In this document: piece after piece, positions 26,654-35,710 of the stretch
How the letters are laid out: each line of letters starts with the position of its first letter
Numbering within the stretch: the first letter of the stretch is position 1
DNA from: an uncultured Desulfobulbaceae bacterium
GTDB taxonomy: Bacteria > Desulfobacterota > Desulfobulbia > Desulfobulbales > BM004
Length of the DNA: 62,158 bases
Reading direction: 5' to 3'
Assembly: GCA_945787325.1 (NCBI GenBank)
Contig: CALZHP010000006.1
Location: forward strand, 1-62,158
The notes under the pieces: model-generated
What the model was told of the DNA's origin: nothing
The model's input: only the letters and a program-made list of their open reading frames with translations
Database searches by the model: none
Program-made: the position numbers and the translations under genes

Positions 26654-27688
26654 ATGAACACAATTATTCATGATATCGAATACTTCAGCGTTGCCGGCAG
26701 ATATGTCATGGCCGGATTGCTTATTCTGTCTTTTTCTGCTGGTTTTCTGGGCCTTATAAACCTCTTCAGGCAGCGTCCTTTACTGGAGAGGCCCTCCGGC
26801 TTTCTTCTCATTGCTGCAAACATGGTTTTTGCAGCCGGTTTTATTATAATATGCTGGTTTCACTACCAGATATATACCTCTCTTCCTCTTGAGCTTTCCG
26901 GCAATATTTCAGGTTGGATCAACCAGCAGCTTTCTGCTATCAACAGCCGGTCCGCTTATGCACTTCCTTTATATGATGTTGGTGCGCCCCCACGTTATTT
27001 TATTCCTGTATGGATCGAAAATGAAAAATATTATTTCTGGTTTATGTGCTATTCCGTGATGGCCCTTATGGGGCACTATCGGTTGCCGAATCACCGATTA
27101 AGGGCGGTGCTCCATATATTACTTTTTGTCCAGGTGTTGTTTCTCTTTTTTGGAGCAGACCCGTTCAGTAAACCTTTACCAAGGTTTTTCGGGGAGATAA
27201 GTCCCTGGTTTCAGGGTGGAGTTTCATCAATGAATCGGATGGGGCTTTTTATGCGTCTCTACCCTAAGATGATATTTTACTATAACGCGCATTATATGTG
27301 GTTTCATCCACCCCTCCTATTTCTGGCATATGCTTGCATCACCATTACTTTTGTGACATCAGGGTTCATGCTTTTCCGGCGTGAACTTGGAATTGAGAAA
27401 ATGGGTTATGACTTTGCCAAATTTGGATATTTCATGCTGACGCTTGGAATGCTTCTCGGCTATCCTTGGGCATTACAAGCATGGGGACCGAACTGGTGGT
27501 GGGACCCGAAAATCTGCAGTTCCATCATGATGTGGGCCCTCTATTCAACCTATCTTCATACCAGGCTGTATGCTAATAAGCGTGGAATGTGGTATTTCTC
27601 TTCCGTCCTGGGAATACTCTGTTTCGCTGCAATGATTTTTACATTTGTCTCCTCGTTTTACTTTCCTGGAGAGCACACCTTTCAATGA
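26654..27688 (+). CDS. CcsA/CcmF-like heme-handling membrane protein (cytochrome c assembly)
   Basis: This 344-residue protein has about eight hydrophobic segments. Its WWD-type signature, WGPNWWWDPK near residue 279, is the periplasmic heme-binding loop of the CcsA/CcmC/CcmF superfamily, which presents heme for attachment to CxxCH motifs. Conserved-looking histidines flank the loop (HYMWFHPP upstream, YLHTR downstream). The neighbouring genes for several c-type cytochromes fit the role. A matching ResB/Ccs1 partner was not recognised; the next gene is a smaller membrane protein 27 bp downstream, in the same operon. Confidence 0.8.
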   Translation: MNTIIHDIEYFSVAGRYVMAGLLILSFSAGFLGLINLFRQRPLLERPSGFLLIAANMVFAAGFIIICWFHYQIYTSLPLELSGNISGWINQQLSAINSRSAYALPLYDVGAPPRYFIPVWIENEKYYFWFMCYSVMALMGHYRLPNHRLRAVLHILLFVQVLFLFFGADPFSKPLPRFFGEISPWFQGGVSSMNRMGLFMRLYPKMIFYYNAHYMWFHPPLLFLAYACITITFVTSGFMLFRRELGIEKMGYDFAKFGYFMLTLGMLLGYPWALQAWGPNWWWDPKICSSIMMWALYSTYLHTRLYANKRGMWYFSSVLGILCFAAMIFTFVSSFYFPGEHTFQ

Positions 27689-27715
27689 TTTATTTCAGAT
27701 GGTGGTGAACTGCAA

Positions 27716-28333
27716 ATGAATATTAAAACAACTTCTAAAACATCCTATGATTTTTATCTTATACTAGCGACGACAATTGTCCTGTTCGCCATTTCCGTTG
27801 TCTGTATTTACGGCATGTTCTACTTTAAATATGCGAAGGTTCATGAGATGGCTCCCATTGTTAAGGCAGCCTATATGAACAGGATGAATATTTTTGTGGC
27901 ACCTTTTTTTGTTGTTCTTATCCTGCTTTTGGGTATCTGTGTACCCAAAAGGCTTCTGCCGGCACGATGGCTTAATTTTTTCGCTTTATTTCTGGTTGTT
28001 GCGGCTGGAGTTATAAGCTTCATGTATTCCGTGAAGATTGCTCTGCTGGTTTGCCTTGTCGTTTCCCTTGCCCTGCAGACAGTTGTGCTGTTCATGGCAT
28101 GTGCCGGAAGCCAGACTTTAAGTTTTGAAAAGAAAGGGTATTGGATTCGTGTGGGATCGTCCCTTGTTCATCTCGGGCTGATTCTCTTTATCCTCGATCT
28201 CTTCCTGCATCGGCACCATGTCCTGCATCTGGTCCTGTTCTGGATAACCACTGGATCGACGGTATTGGGGATGTTTTTTTGTTTTTATTCTGAAGCAGTT
28301 GCCCGTCTCATCGGCGGGCGCAAGGAGATATAG
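27716..28333 (+). CDS. Six-span membrane protein, unknown, paired with the CcsA-like gene
   Basis: This 205-residue protein has about six hydrophobic segments and short loops. I do not recognise the family. Histidines cluster near the C terminus (DLFLHRHHVLHL), which is suggestive of heme or metal contact inside the membrane. It follows the CcsA-like gene after 27 bp and probably works with it in cytochrome c biogenesis, but this rests on gene order only. It lacks the large periplasmic domain expected of a ResB/Ccs1 protein. Confidence 0.7.
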   Translation: MNIKTTSKTSYDFYLILATTIVLFAISVVCIYGMFYFKYAKVHEMAPIVKAAYMNRMNIFVAPFFVVLILLLGICVPKRLLPARWLNFFALFLVVAAGVISFMYSVKIALLVCLVVSLALQTVVLFMACAGSQTLSFEKKGYWIRVGSSLVHLGLILFILDLFLHRHHVLHLVLFWITTGSTVLGMFFCFYSEAVARLIGGRKEI

Positions 28334-28781
28334 CCCATCCTGCGGCGTCATCAGGTATACCGCATACTACCTGTATAGCGGTACACCTTCTTCCTTGCAT
28401 CTTGGGCCATCTCCCCTTGCGAGACATGAAGATTGAATAAGTAATAATGAAAAATGAATATTAAAAAATAACTAATAATTAGTGACTAGCGAATATTGAA
28501 GAATGAATATTATTGGCATATGAACCTGCCGATGATTGACAGAATAATTGATAAAAAACAGGCATCGGGTGCTGGGTTTCGGGAATTGATGATTGGAAAA
28601 TGTCAATCGGCGTTAGGCACATGGCTTTAGGCTTATGGGAAAATCTCCATTCCCATTATCCTCTTTATTTATTATTTCCTTAAGCCCTTGCGCCCTAAGC
28701 CTTATGCCCTTTAACTCTTCAATATTCATTATTATCAGCATACGGTAATTGCTGATGATTGAAACACTTTTCAATGTCTTC
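28334..28781. repeat. Repeat-filled intergenic region between convergent genes
   Basis: No gene is apparent. The region contains ATTGAAG-type heptads (28427-28510), one palindromic repeat copy (about 28511-28540), a second copy (about 28730-28762), and between them GCCTTAN-type heptads (28610-28710), in which the phase of seven bases is easy to follow. Confidence 0.65.
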
Positions 28782-30047
28782 TCAACTCACCGCCGGCAGT
28801 TGTTCCCACTGGGTAGTATATGCCGGTGAGCGTTTATTAAAAGCGGTATGCCAGCGCAGGTTGTCGCCAAGGCCGGCACCTGCGTAGCGCAGTGTTCCCG
28901 TCCCGGTTTTCTCGTTAACTGCATCGAGGGTCTGCATGAGCTTTGCGGAACGCTTCCTGTTCCGGTCATCGAAGAGGCTGGGCTGGACATGTTTTTCCGG
29001 AACAAGATTCGTGAACATAACACCTGCCTTTTTGTATCCCAGTCCTTCCCGGTATATTTTCTTCAGGCCCCGATGGGCGTAGTGTATGAGTTCGGAGGTA
29101 TCGCTTGTTGCCACCGGGAGGAAAAGCGTTTCTGAATTTGAATAGTAATTGTCCTTGAAACGGTTGGTGTTTATGAAGACGGTCAGTGCTCCGGCGGCAG
29201 ATCCTTCTCTGCGCAGTTTTTCCGCCCCGGTCGAGACATATGCGGCAACGGCCTGCCGCAATTCCTGCAGTGTTTCCACATTTTTCTTAAAAGATCTGGA
29301 GGAAGTGATGCCTTTTTTGGCAGGGAGGGTGTGTTGCAGCTCAAGGCACGAAGTTCCGCGCAGTTCGTGGAGGATTCTTACCCCGACAACTCCCATTTTT
29401 TCCCGTATGAAGGTGTCGTCGGTATTGCGAAGCTGTAGGGCATTGTGTATGCCATATTTTTTCAGAAGTCGGGCATAGCGGCGGCCGATACCCCAGATGT
29501 CCCCCACCTTGGTTCTTGCCAGGGCATGCTCCTGATATGGCGAAGCGGTCAGGTCGAGAACCCCGTTCGTCTTGTCTGATTTTTTGGCGAACCTACCGGC
29601 AACTTTTGCAAGCGTTTTACTTTCGGCGATACCCACGGCAACAGGGATGCCGGTCCATTGTTTTACCGTGGCGCGTATCTTCTGCCCATAATCGGTCAGA
29701 TTGTGGTATCCAAATGATGAAAGGTCCAGGAATGCCTCGTCGATGGAATAAATCTCAATCTTTGGGGTAAACCGGCCCAGGGTATTCATAACCCTTTGTG
29801 ACATATCGCCGTAGAGGGCATAGTTAGATGAATAAATCTGTACGTCGTGTTTTTCAATTATTCGGGAAATTTCGAATACCGGCGCGCCCATGCCGATGCC
29901 AATCTCTTTGGCTTCATTGGACCGGGAGACAACGCAGCCGTCGTTGTTGGAAAGAACGACCACAGGTTTCCCTGCAAGTTTCGGATTAAAAACCCGCTCA
30001 CAGGAAACATAAAAATTGTTGCAATCGACAAGAGCGAAAATTGACAT
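28782..30047 (-). CDS. umuC: DNA polymerase V catalytic subunit UmuC
   Basis: This Y-family polymerase copies past damaged bases. The 421-residue protein has the family's catalytic motifs: FALVDCNNFYVSCERVF at the start with the first Asp, and IYSIDEAFLDLS near residue 100 with the SIDE acids. The thumb, little-finger and C-terminal clamp-binding region follow at normal length. It is preceded by umuD, but about 220 bp of repeat DNA lies between them, whereas umuDC genes usually overlap or nearly touch. The start codon is right at the edge of a repeat. Confidence 0.95.
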   Translation of the reverse strand: MSIFALVDCNNFYVSCERVFNPKLAGKPVVVLSNNDGCVVSRSNEAKEIGIGMGAPVFEISRIIEKHDVQIYSSNYALYGDMSQRVMNTLGRFTPKIEIYSIDEAFLDLSSFGYHNLTDYGQKIRATVKQWTGIPVAVGIAESKTLAKVAGRFAKKSDKTNGVLDLTASPYQEHALARTKVGDIWGIGRRYARLLKKYGIHNALQLRNTDDTFIREKMGVVGVRILHELRGTSCLELQHTLPAKKGITSSRSFKKNVETLQELRQAVAAYVSTGAEKLRREGSAAGALTVFINTNRFKDNYYSNSETLFLPVATSDTSELIHYAHRGLKKIYREGLGYKKAGVMFTNLVPEKHVQPSLFDDRNRKRSAKLMQTLDAVNEKTGTGTLRYAGAGLGDNLRWHTAFNKRSPAYTTQWEQLPAVS

Positions 30048-30271
30048 TGAATATTGAAAAATGAAGATTGAATAAATAAAAGGCTTAGGGCATAGGGAAA
30101 AAGGAAATTAGGATTATCAACATACCAAGGTTGCCGATGATTGACAATCGGCATATGAACCTGACGATGGTTGGTGGAGAATAATAAAAAAGGGGCAATA
30201 ATGTTTGCCGGCATCCGGATAAAAAATATACTTTTCTTACGCCTTACGCCTTACGCCTTACGCCTTACGCC
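30048..30271. repeat. Repeat insertion between umuC and umuD
   Basis: The gap holds ATTGAAG heptads next to the umuC start, two palindromic repeat copies (about 30111-30145 and 30146-30178), and four near-perfect tandem TTACGCC heptads (about 30238-30267) before the umuD stop codon. No gene is present. Confidence 0.75.
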
Positions 30272-30694
30272 CTAAAGCTGGTGGATTACGTTTGTAACCA
30301 CACCCCAGACCTCAAAGTTCATGTCTTCTTCTATTCGAAGGGGAGTATAGTCATCATTCTCCGGGAAGAGAAACACTTCATCTCCCATCATACGTAACCT
30401 TTTTACAGTTAGTTCACCGTCCACCACGGCGATGACAACATTTTTGTCCACAGCTGCAAGGGCCCGGTCCACAATAAGTATATCACCGGGGTGAATTCCG
30501 GCGTCTGTCATTGAATTTCCTGTCACCTTTACAAAAAATGTTGCGGCGGGATGTTTGATAAGATGCTTGTTGAGGTCCAGCTTTCCTTCGATATAATCTT
30601 CCGCCGGAGAGGGAAAACCCGCAGCCACCGGCATCATAAACAAAGGCCTTTGATATGTTACTGAGCAGTCGGAATGATATATAGCCTCTATCAT
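30272..30694 (-). CDS. umuD: UmuD-type SOS autoprotease
   Basis: UmuD cleaves itself when it meets the RecA filament and then activates UmuC. The 140-residue protein has the cleavage site after A25 in VAAGFPSP, the serine nucleophile S61 in GNSM and the lysine base K98 in TVKRL, and normal length. The start is supported by an AAAGGAT ribosome binding site. About 30-45 bp upstream there is a small inverted repeat (TTTCC, four bases, GGAAA at 30723-30736) that could be an operator; I could not identify a standard LexA box. Confidence 0.93.
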   Translation of the reverse strand: MIEAIYHSDCSVTYQRPLFMMPVAAGFPSPAEDYIEGKLDLNKHLIKHPAATFFVKVTGNSMTDAGIHPGDILIVDRALAAVDKNVVIAVVDGELTVKRLRMMGDEVFLFPENDDYTPLRIEEDMNFEVWGVVTNVIHQL

Positions 30695-30928
30695 GGAATT
30701 TTATCCTTTTGTAAAATGTTGATTTCCAAGTGGAAAATGCAAAAAAGTACCTGGCTGATCGCCTGGCTCATAGTAGCAGGCCCGTGGTTCTTTTTAGATT
30801 ATATCTCATGGACAGATGAAATAAAACCGGATTATGCGTGCAGACAAAATATAAATTAGCAAAGCACATAATATGGCGCGGGGGAAAGAATAATTTATTA
30901 CAGGGGCAGTAACAGCGGCTGTCTATTA

Positions 30929-31468
30929 TCAGGTTTTAAAAAACTCCAGATTGTCTTTCTGCTGTTTAAGAGACAGCGAGGTCAAGTCGGCATTGTTTTC
31001 TGTAATTGCCTGTTCCAGCTCTTGCTGTGTTTTTTTCATAAACCCTATTTTACCGCTAAAATCTTTGGCCGTTTCATTGACTGTATCGGCAAAGTCCTGC
31101 AGGATGTCTCCTTTTCTGAGTTGGAAAGAGACAGTGAGATCCCCGTCCCTCAACTCATGCAGATTATTTTCAATACGGTAGAGAGGCCCTGCAATTTTCT
31201 GTGGAATGAAAATGGCGAAAAGTGTTCCGCAGATAAAACTTACCAGGGAACCGGCCGCTATTACAGGTATAAGCAGATCACTGACTCGTCTGATTTTTAT
31301 ATGGGCATCATAAAATGAATCGGTAATTTCTCCTCGTGCGTAAAAATAGAGGATACCTGCTGCAATTACAGAACTAAGAAAAACCATAGCCAGGATCCTG
31401 CCCAACAGCCACATTTGGAATTCCTTATTCACTTTGAGATTAACTTTTTTTCTTTTGTGTTTTTTCAC
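30929..31468 (-). CDS. HAMP-domain membrane protein without output domain
   Basis: This 179-residue protein has two hydrophobic helices (about residues 24-46 and 65-90) around a short periplasmic loop, a HAMP-like segment starting at the PQKIAGPLYRIE motif near residue 90, and a helical C-terminal tail. The architecture is that of a chemoreceptor or kinase cut after the HAMP domain, yet it is an intact short frame. It is the last gene of a minus-strand group with a pentaheme cytochrome, an EAL protein and a diheme cytochrome. It may signal by direct contact with another protein (inferred). Confidence 0.75.
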   Translation of the reverse strand: MKKHKRKKVNLKVNKEFQMWLLGRILAMVFLSSVIAAGILYFYARGEITDSFYDAHIKIRRVSDLLIPVIAAGSLVSFICGTLFAIFIPQKIAGPLYRIENNLHELRDGDLTVSFQLRKGDILQDFADTVNETAKDFSGKIGFMKKTQQELEQAITENNADLTSLSLKQQKDNLEFFKT

Positions 31469-31528
31469 GCTTCAGTCTCCTCTTATGAGTTCAGACAATG
31501 GAGTATCTTTTAACGAAATGCAGCATGA

Positions 31529-32716
31529 TCAGGGCATTCTGGGGTGACATCCTCTGCATAGTTTTCTTTTTGGGTATCTAACCATTCTATGTTCATTATC
31601 GGACGCGTGATGCTCATGGCATGTCATACAGGTTAACCTGCCGTCCGACAGTGTTATATAATCAGCCGGGATCATCATACCTTTTTTGGGCGGGACATTA
31701 ATCGGATGTGAGGATGATTTGCTGATATCCTGATGGCAGCTGCCGCAGATTGATGTCGTGGTATCCCATCTGTTAGCAAGAGTTGGATGCATTTCAGGAA
31801 GCTTGTTATATCTTTTGTCAGCGGATGCTGGCTGTTCCACACTCTTGGTTTTAATATAGGACTGCACACTTACTTTTACCGGCAGGTTTGCAGTTACGTT
31901 GAGAAGGATTTTTTCTCTGAATCTGTAAATTTTTTTCTGTACATCGATTTTATCCACTGATGGCACAATAGAACTCATTTTACTTTTTGGGGTGCCAATA
32001 GTTTCGGCAGTTGAGAAAGAGTATGTATTGGAAACAGCCCGATTCCCGTAAATGTCATGTGAAATTGTGGAAAAATAATAGGTCGTCTTAGCCTTTAACC
32101 CAAATAGAGTTACCATGTGTTTGCGGGTAAATTGTTTGTCAATATTTGAGGTATTGTTGAGTTGTTTTACTCCGTAAATAACACTCGAGTCGGACAGTTC
32201 ATCGGTTGTCCATGTAATTGTTGCCGATGTAAGGCCGCGACGGACAATATTGTCAACCACCACATTCGATATTTTCGGCAGGGTCTGATCATTTTCGATC
32301 TTTTTCAGACGGCTCATTTGGGGGGCATTTTCAGTAATTCGCAGGGACTCTCCGCCATCACCGGAAACCTCAATAAACAGCGCTTTGTGAACAAGTTTGG
32401 GGGAAAAGCTGAACCAGTGTTCTGATTCCGGTTTCAAACTTGCTCCAAGCTTTCTTCCCTTAGATGGCCATTCGAACCGTTTTGGTTTTACACCGGCTTC
32501 TGGATTATTGACCACATGACATAATATGCATTCTTTCTCCAGGAAAGGCACATGAACATATGTTTTGCTAAGTTTATTGTTAACCATGTCTTCATGGCAT
32601 GAAAGACATTGAATTGAGCTTAACGCATATGGTTTTTGTGGAATGGTAAAAAGGAAGAGGAACAGTATGGATATGCTGATGGAAAGCTGAAAACAAGAGG
32701 TTTGGCTATATAGCAT
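31529..32716 (-). CDS. Pentaheme c-type cytochrome with central fibronectin-III-like domain
   Basis: This 395-residue exported protein has an N-terminal signal helix and five CxxCH heme motifs in two groups: CLSCH (37-41) and CILCH (63-67) near the start, then CGSCH, CMTCH and CRGCH in the last 70 residues. Between them, about residues 150-260, is a beta-rich segment (SATITWTTDELSDSSVIYG, ending FSTAE) like the fibronectin-III or purple-acid-phosphatase N domain. Such domains bind surfaces or partner proteins, so the hemes may be presented on a spacer. It is probably periplasmic or surface-exposed. Role in electron exchange with an external or periplasmic partner is inferred. Confidence 0.85.
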   Translation of the reverse strand: MLYSQTSCFQLSISISILFLFLFTIPQKPYALSSIQCLSCHEDMVNNKLSKTYVHVPFLEKECILCHVVNNPEAGVKPKRFEWPSKGRKLGASLKPESEHWFSFSPKLVHKALFIEVSGDGGESLRITENAPQMSRLKKIENDQTLPKISNVVVDNIVRRGLTSATITWTTDELSDSSVIYGVKQLNNTSNIDKQFTRKHMVTLFGLKAKTTYYFSTISHDIYGNRAVSNTYSFSTAETIGTPKSKMSSIVPSVDKIDVQKKIYRFREKILLNVTANLPVKVSVQSYIKTKSVEQPASADKRYNKLPEMHPTLANRWDTTTSICGSCHQDISKSSSHPINVPPKKGMMIPADYITLSDGRLTCMTCHEHHASDNEHRMVRYPKRKLCRGCHPRMP

Positions 32717-32835
32717 ATTTTACCTTGATAAAAATTTATGCAGTCTTTAAATCTGCCTATGTAGATATATGTCCCGTCTGAATGATGACATGTGAATGTA
32801 TCGTTTCTTAATTACACCGTTTTAATTAAGTGTTC

Positions 32836-34158
32836 TTATTCAAGCTTGCTCTTATCAATTATTAAGGGAAGATCTTCACAAGGCTTACCGAAAAGATACC
32901 CTTGTGCGAATTTAACACGAAGTTCCTTCAATTTTTCAAATTCTTCCTTTGTTTCGACACCTTCGGCAATAATCTGGGAATCTATTCCATCAGCGAGTGC
33001 CACCATAGACTTGATGATTTCCTGCTTGATGTAACTCTTATCGATATCACGCACAAAAGAAATATCGATTTTCATGAAACCGGGATTCAATTCCATTATT
33101 CTCTCGAGGTCGGAATGGCCTTTTCCAATGTCATCACTTGCATGTTTAATTCCAATATCAGAATAATCCTGCATTGCTGTGCGGAAAAGGTCATAGTTGT
33201 CAATGGCGAGCTTCTCGTTTACCTCAAAGACAACATTTTCCGGTTTAACCTTGAGGTCTTCAAGCAGTTCTGTGAGATAAGCACCCCTGAACTCCGGGTC
33301 GTGGATTGTCATGGTCAGGGTGTTGACAAAAAACTTCTTGTTTGAATGAAATTCCCGAATACTTTCAAATGCTTTCTTACGGCACAGGCTGTCAAGTTCA
33401 AATGAAAGACCGAATTCTGTAGCCATTATAAACAGGATGAGAGGACTGGCAAATTCAGTGTTTTTTGGCCCGCGGGACAATGCTTCATAACCGGTGATTT
33501 CCAGTGTGTCCAGTTGAACGATAGGTTGGAAAACGGTACAGATTTTTTTTTCGATTATAATTTTCTGGAGGTTAAACCGTCCAATGTTTGATTGTTTCAG
33601 GGACATGAACTCGCCCATTTTTTTTGAGCTGTTAATTAACTGCATAATGTGACGCATGTTGTTGATCATCGGGTTGTTGATGACCAGGGAATAACCGACA
33701 GCAGGTTTAGAGTACTCTTTAATATAAGGATAGAATGTTTGAAATATTGCCTGGTCGATATTTATCCGCGTTCGCTCGGCAATATCTTCAAGATGGTAGA
33801 GAATTTTAGTATCCTCATCCCGTGGTGGTGACAAAAACATTATAAAAGTGTCTATGTCAAATAGATCTACTACAAAGATATCATCTTGCCTGAATTCATT
33901 TTCCTTAAGGTTTTTCAGAATACCACTGACCTTATTTAAAAGATTACCGTAGGCTACGCTGCCATAGTGATATTCAATTTTATTGAGCTGCGGAATTTGT
34001 ACCGTAATGCATGCCATGTATTTTGATTTGACAAGAAATTTTTCTACAGCTTCATATTCTTTGACAACCGTTGATATGCCGAGATTTTTGTTGAAATAGA
34101 AATCCTTATGAATTGATACGTTGGTAAAATTATTCTTTTTACCTTCTTCTTTACTCAT
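32836..34158 (-). CDS. EAL-domain protein (c-di-GMP phosphodiesterase-like)
   Basis: This 440-residue cytosolic protein has a degenerate GGDEF-like N-terminal half (no GGDEF motif visible) and a C-terminal EAL domain from about residue 200. Catalytic features are mostly present: EAL at 225-227, N279, E312 and E315 in FEVNE, D342-D343, K363, and E399 in AEGVET. The loop normally reading DFGTG is DIGKG, and the first Glu motif is altered, so activity may be low. It lacks a membrane segment and could be a c-di-GMP receptor or phosphodiesterase in the signalling group here. Confidence 0.88.
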   Translation of the reverse strand: MSKEEGKKNNFTNVSIHKDFYFNKNLGISTVVKEYEAVEKFLVKSKYMACITVQIPQLNKIEYHYGSVAYGNLLNKVSGILKNLKENEFRQDDIFVVDLFDIDTFIMFLSPPRDEDTKILYHLEDIAERTRINIDQAIFQTFYPYIKEYSKPAVGYSLVINNPMINNMRHIMQLINSSKKMGEFMSLKQSNIGRFNLQKIIIEKKICTVFQPIVQLDTLEITGYEALSRGPKNTEFASPLILFIMATEFGLSFELDSLCRKKAFESIREFHSNKKFFVNTLTMTIHDPEFRGAYLTELLEDLKVKPENVVFEVNEKLAIDNYDLFRTAMQDYSDIGIKHASDDIGKGHSDLERIMELNPGFMKIDISFVRDIDKSYIKQEIIKSMVALADGIDSQIIAEGVETKEEFEKLKELRVKFAQGYLFGKPCEDLPLIIDKSKLE

Positions 34159-34280
34159 ACTGTTCCTCTGGCGTAGCCGGTTAGATGTTTTGGAATTCGA
34201 AGATTGTTTTATTCTGTATATTACAAATCGCTATCAATTCGTGTGATTTACTCTCAGGTATTAAACTATCTATTGTTCTG

Positions 34281-34568
34281 TTAATCTCTTTTGTGACAAA
34301 ACAAACATCGGTATTTGGGAGGATGGTCCTCGGGCAGAGGAGACTCGCCTTCAGGGGAATGGCACTGTTCACAGCTTTTCTCCGCTTCTTTTTTGGGTAA
34401 ATCCATAAATTTGGCATGAATTTCATCTTTGGGAAGTTTTACTGTGGTCTCCTCAGGGGCGTTCAAAAGAAATATTACCAATCCAACCCCAAGAGACAGA
34501 AATAAAGCATTATAAATAATTGTATTACGCTTTTTTACTTCAACCTTGTTTTCTTCTTTTTCGCTCAT
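34281..34568 (-). CDS. Small membrane-anchored diheme c-type cytochrome
   Basis: This 95-residue protein has one hydrophobic helix (about residues 18-37, no clear cleavage site) followed by a periplasmic segment with two heme motifs, CEQCH and CLFCH. It resembles short NapB-like or NapC-adjacent diheme carriers but is too small to place. It is the first gene of the cytochrome and EAL group on the minus strand, and the flavoprotein gene ends 24 bp upstream. An overlapping frame at 34181-34426 is a shadow. Confidence 0.82.
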   Translation of the reverse strand: MSEKEENKVEVKKRNTIIYNALFLSLGVGLVIFLLNAPEETTVKLPKDEIHAKFMDLPKKEAEKSCEQCHSPEGESPLPEDHPPKYRCLFCHKRD

Positions 34569-34592
34569 TTTTATTCCTTTCAGATTTATTAA

Positions 34593-35627
34593 TTAGTCAG
34601 CCATTTCAAGGGCGCTGAACGGAATCAGGCCCGATCTGAGAGCTAGAGCAAGCATCTCCATGATAATTGTACAAAAAAATGTATTTTTACCAGATATTTC
34701 CAAAACTCGCTGATGTTTCACCTGTTTTTTGATGAGGTTGTCAAGGGCGGTTGTGGGATGTTGCGGGTCAATAATTGTTCGGGCTGCTGTCTCTCCAGAC
34801 ACAATGGCCGGGTACATACCTTCTCCTGTTAGACCCGAGGCCAGTCCAGCTGCGTCGCCGACCAGCATCTTGTTGCCGAACCGCCACCCCCGGTAATCAA
34901 AATTAATTAATCCTGCCCGCGGAGTAAGCCCCTTCAAATTAATTGATAAATTATCGGCCCATTTGTGCAGATTATTAAGCATTTTTTTTGGTTGGGCAGT
35001 TTTTCTGTCCCCATAATAAATTCCAATAGAAGCCATATTATTGTATGGAAATATCCAGCCATACCCGTTTCTGAAATATGCTGAATTCATATGCCATTCC
35101 ATTTCTGCAAATTGTCCGGGAACCATATAGTGGATCCCTATACCTGCTTTATCTGTTTCAATTCTTAGATACTTACGGACAATTGAATTGCTACCGTCAG
35201 CTCCGATAAGATAATGGTAAGAATAGCGATTGGGCTGACCTGCCGAATTAACTGTTGAAACATACTGGTCAGTTATTTCCCTGACGTTTATTCCGGAGTG
35301 AACTACTGCACCGCTATCGACAGCCTGTTTAACCATCCATTGACCGAGTTTTTCTCTTTGAATTGTTGAAATAATCGGGTCTGGCGATGTAATATTAAAT
35401 CTTTGTCTGTTTGTAGCGATGCGCTGGGTGTTAAAAGATTTTTCAATGAGGTGTTCTGGAACAATGCGGGTCAATCCGGACCATGTTATTCCTCCACCGC
35501 AGGTCTTTGGGCCGATTTTTCCTTTTCGCTCTAGGACAAGGACAGTATGGCCCTGTTGGGCAAGGATGCGCGCACAGGCAAGACCACCCGGTCCGGCACC
35601 GACTATAACGGTGGAAAATGATTGCAT
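34593..35627 (-). CDS. Geranylgeranyl-reductase-family flavoprotein
   Basis: This 344-residue FAD enzyme starts with the Rossmann motif VIVGAGPGGLACA and has the family's CGGGIT near residue 43 and GDAAGLASGLTGEGM near 260. Members reduce isoprenoid double bonds, for example in menaquinone or lipid side chains, and the pocket cysteine (CGG) is conserved. In an anaerobe with a quinone-linked hydrogenase, saturation of the menaquinone tail or lipids is possible. No signal peptide is present. The next gene downstream is the diheme cytochrome. Confidence 0.88.
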   Translation of the reverse strand: MQSFSTVIVGAGPGGLACARILAQQGHTVLVLERKGKIGPKTCGGGITWSGLTRIVPEHLIEKSFNTQRIATNRQRFNITSPDPIISTIQREKLGQWMVKQAVDSGAVVHSGINVREITDQYVSTVNSAGQPNRYSYHYLIGADGSNSIVRKYLRIETDKAGIGIHYMVPGQFAEMEWHMNSAYFRNGYGWIFPYNNMASIGIYYGDRKTAQPKKMLNNLHKWADNLSINLKGLTPRAGLINFDYRGWRFGNKMLVGDAAGLASGLTGEGMYPAIVSGETAARTIIDPQHPTTALDNLIKKQVKHQRVLEISGKNTFFCTIIMEMLALALRSGLIPFSALEMAD

Positions 35628-35710
35628 GAAAATACTGAATAGGGATTTACATTAAATTTTCAATAAAATAAGTTATCTTGAATAGTAATTTCTTTCAATT
35701 TAAAGTATAA

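Noticed and set aside
30238-30267. CRISPR array at the tandem TTACGCC units
   Set aside because: The units are 7 bases with no spacers; it is a simple tandem repeat.
30674-30859. A 61-residue plus-strand frame over the umuD start
   Set aside because: It overlaps the umuD start on the opposite strand and covers its likely promoter; the hydrophobic stretch alone is weak evidence.
34181-34426. An 81-residue minus-strand frame
   Set aside because: It overlaps the diheme cytochrome gene out of frame and lacks heme motifs.
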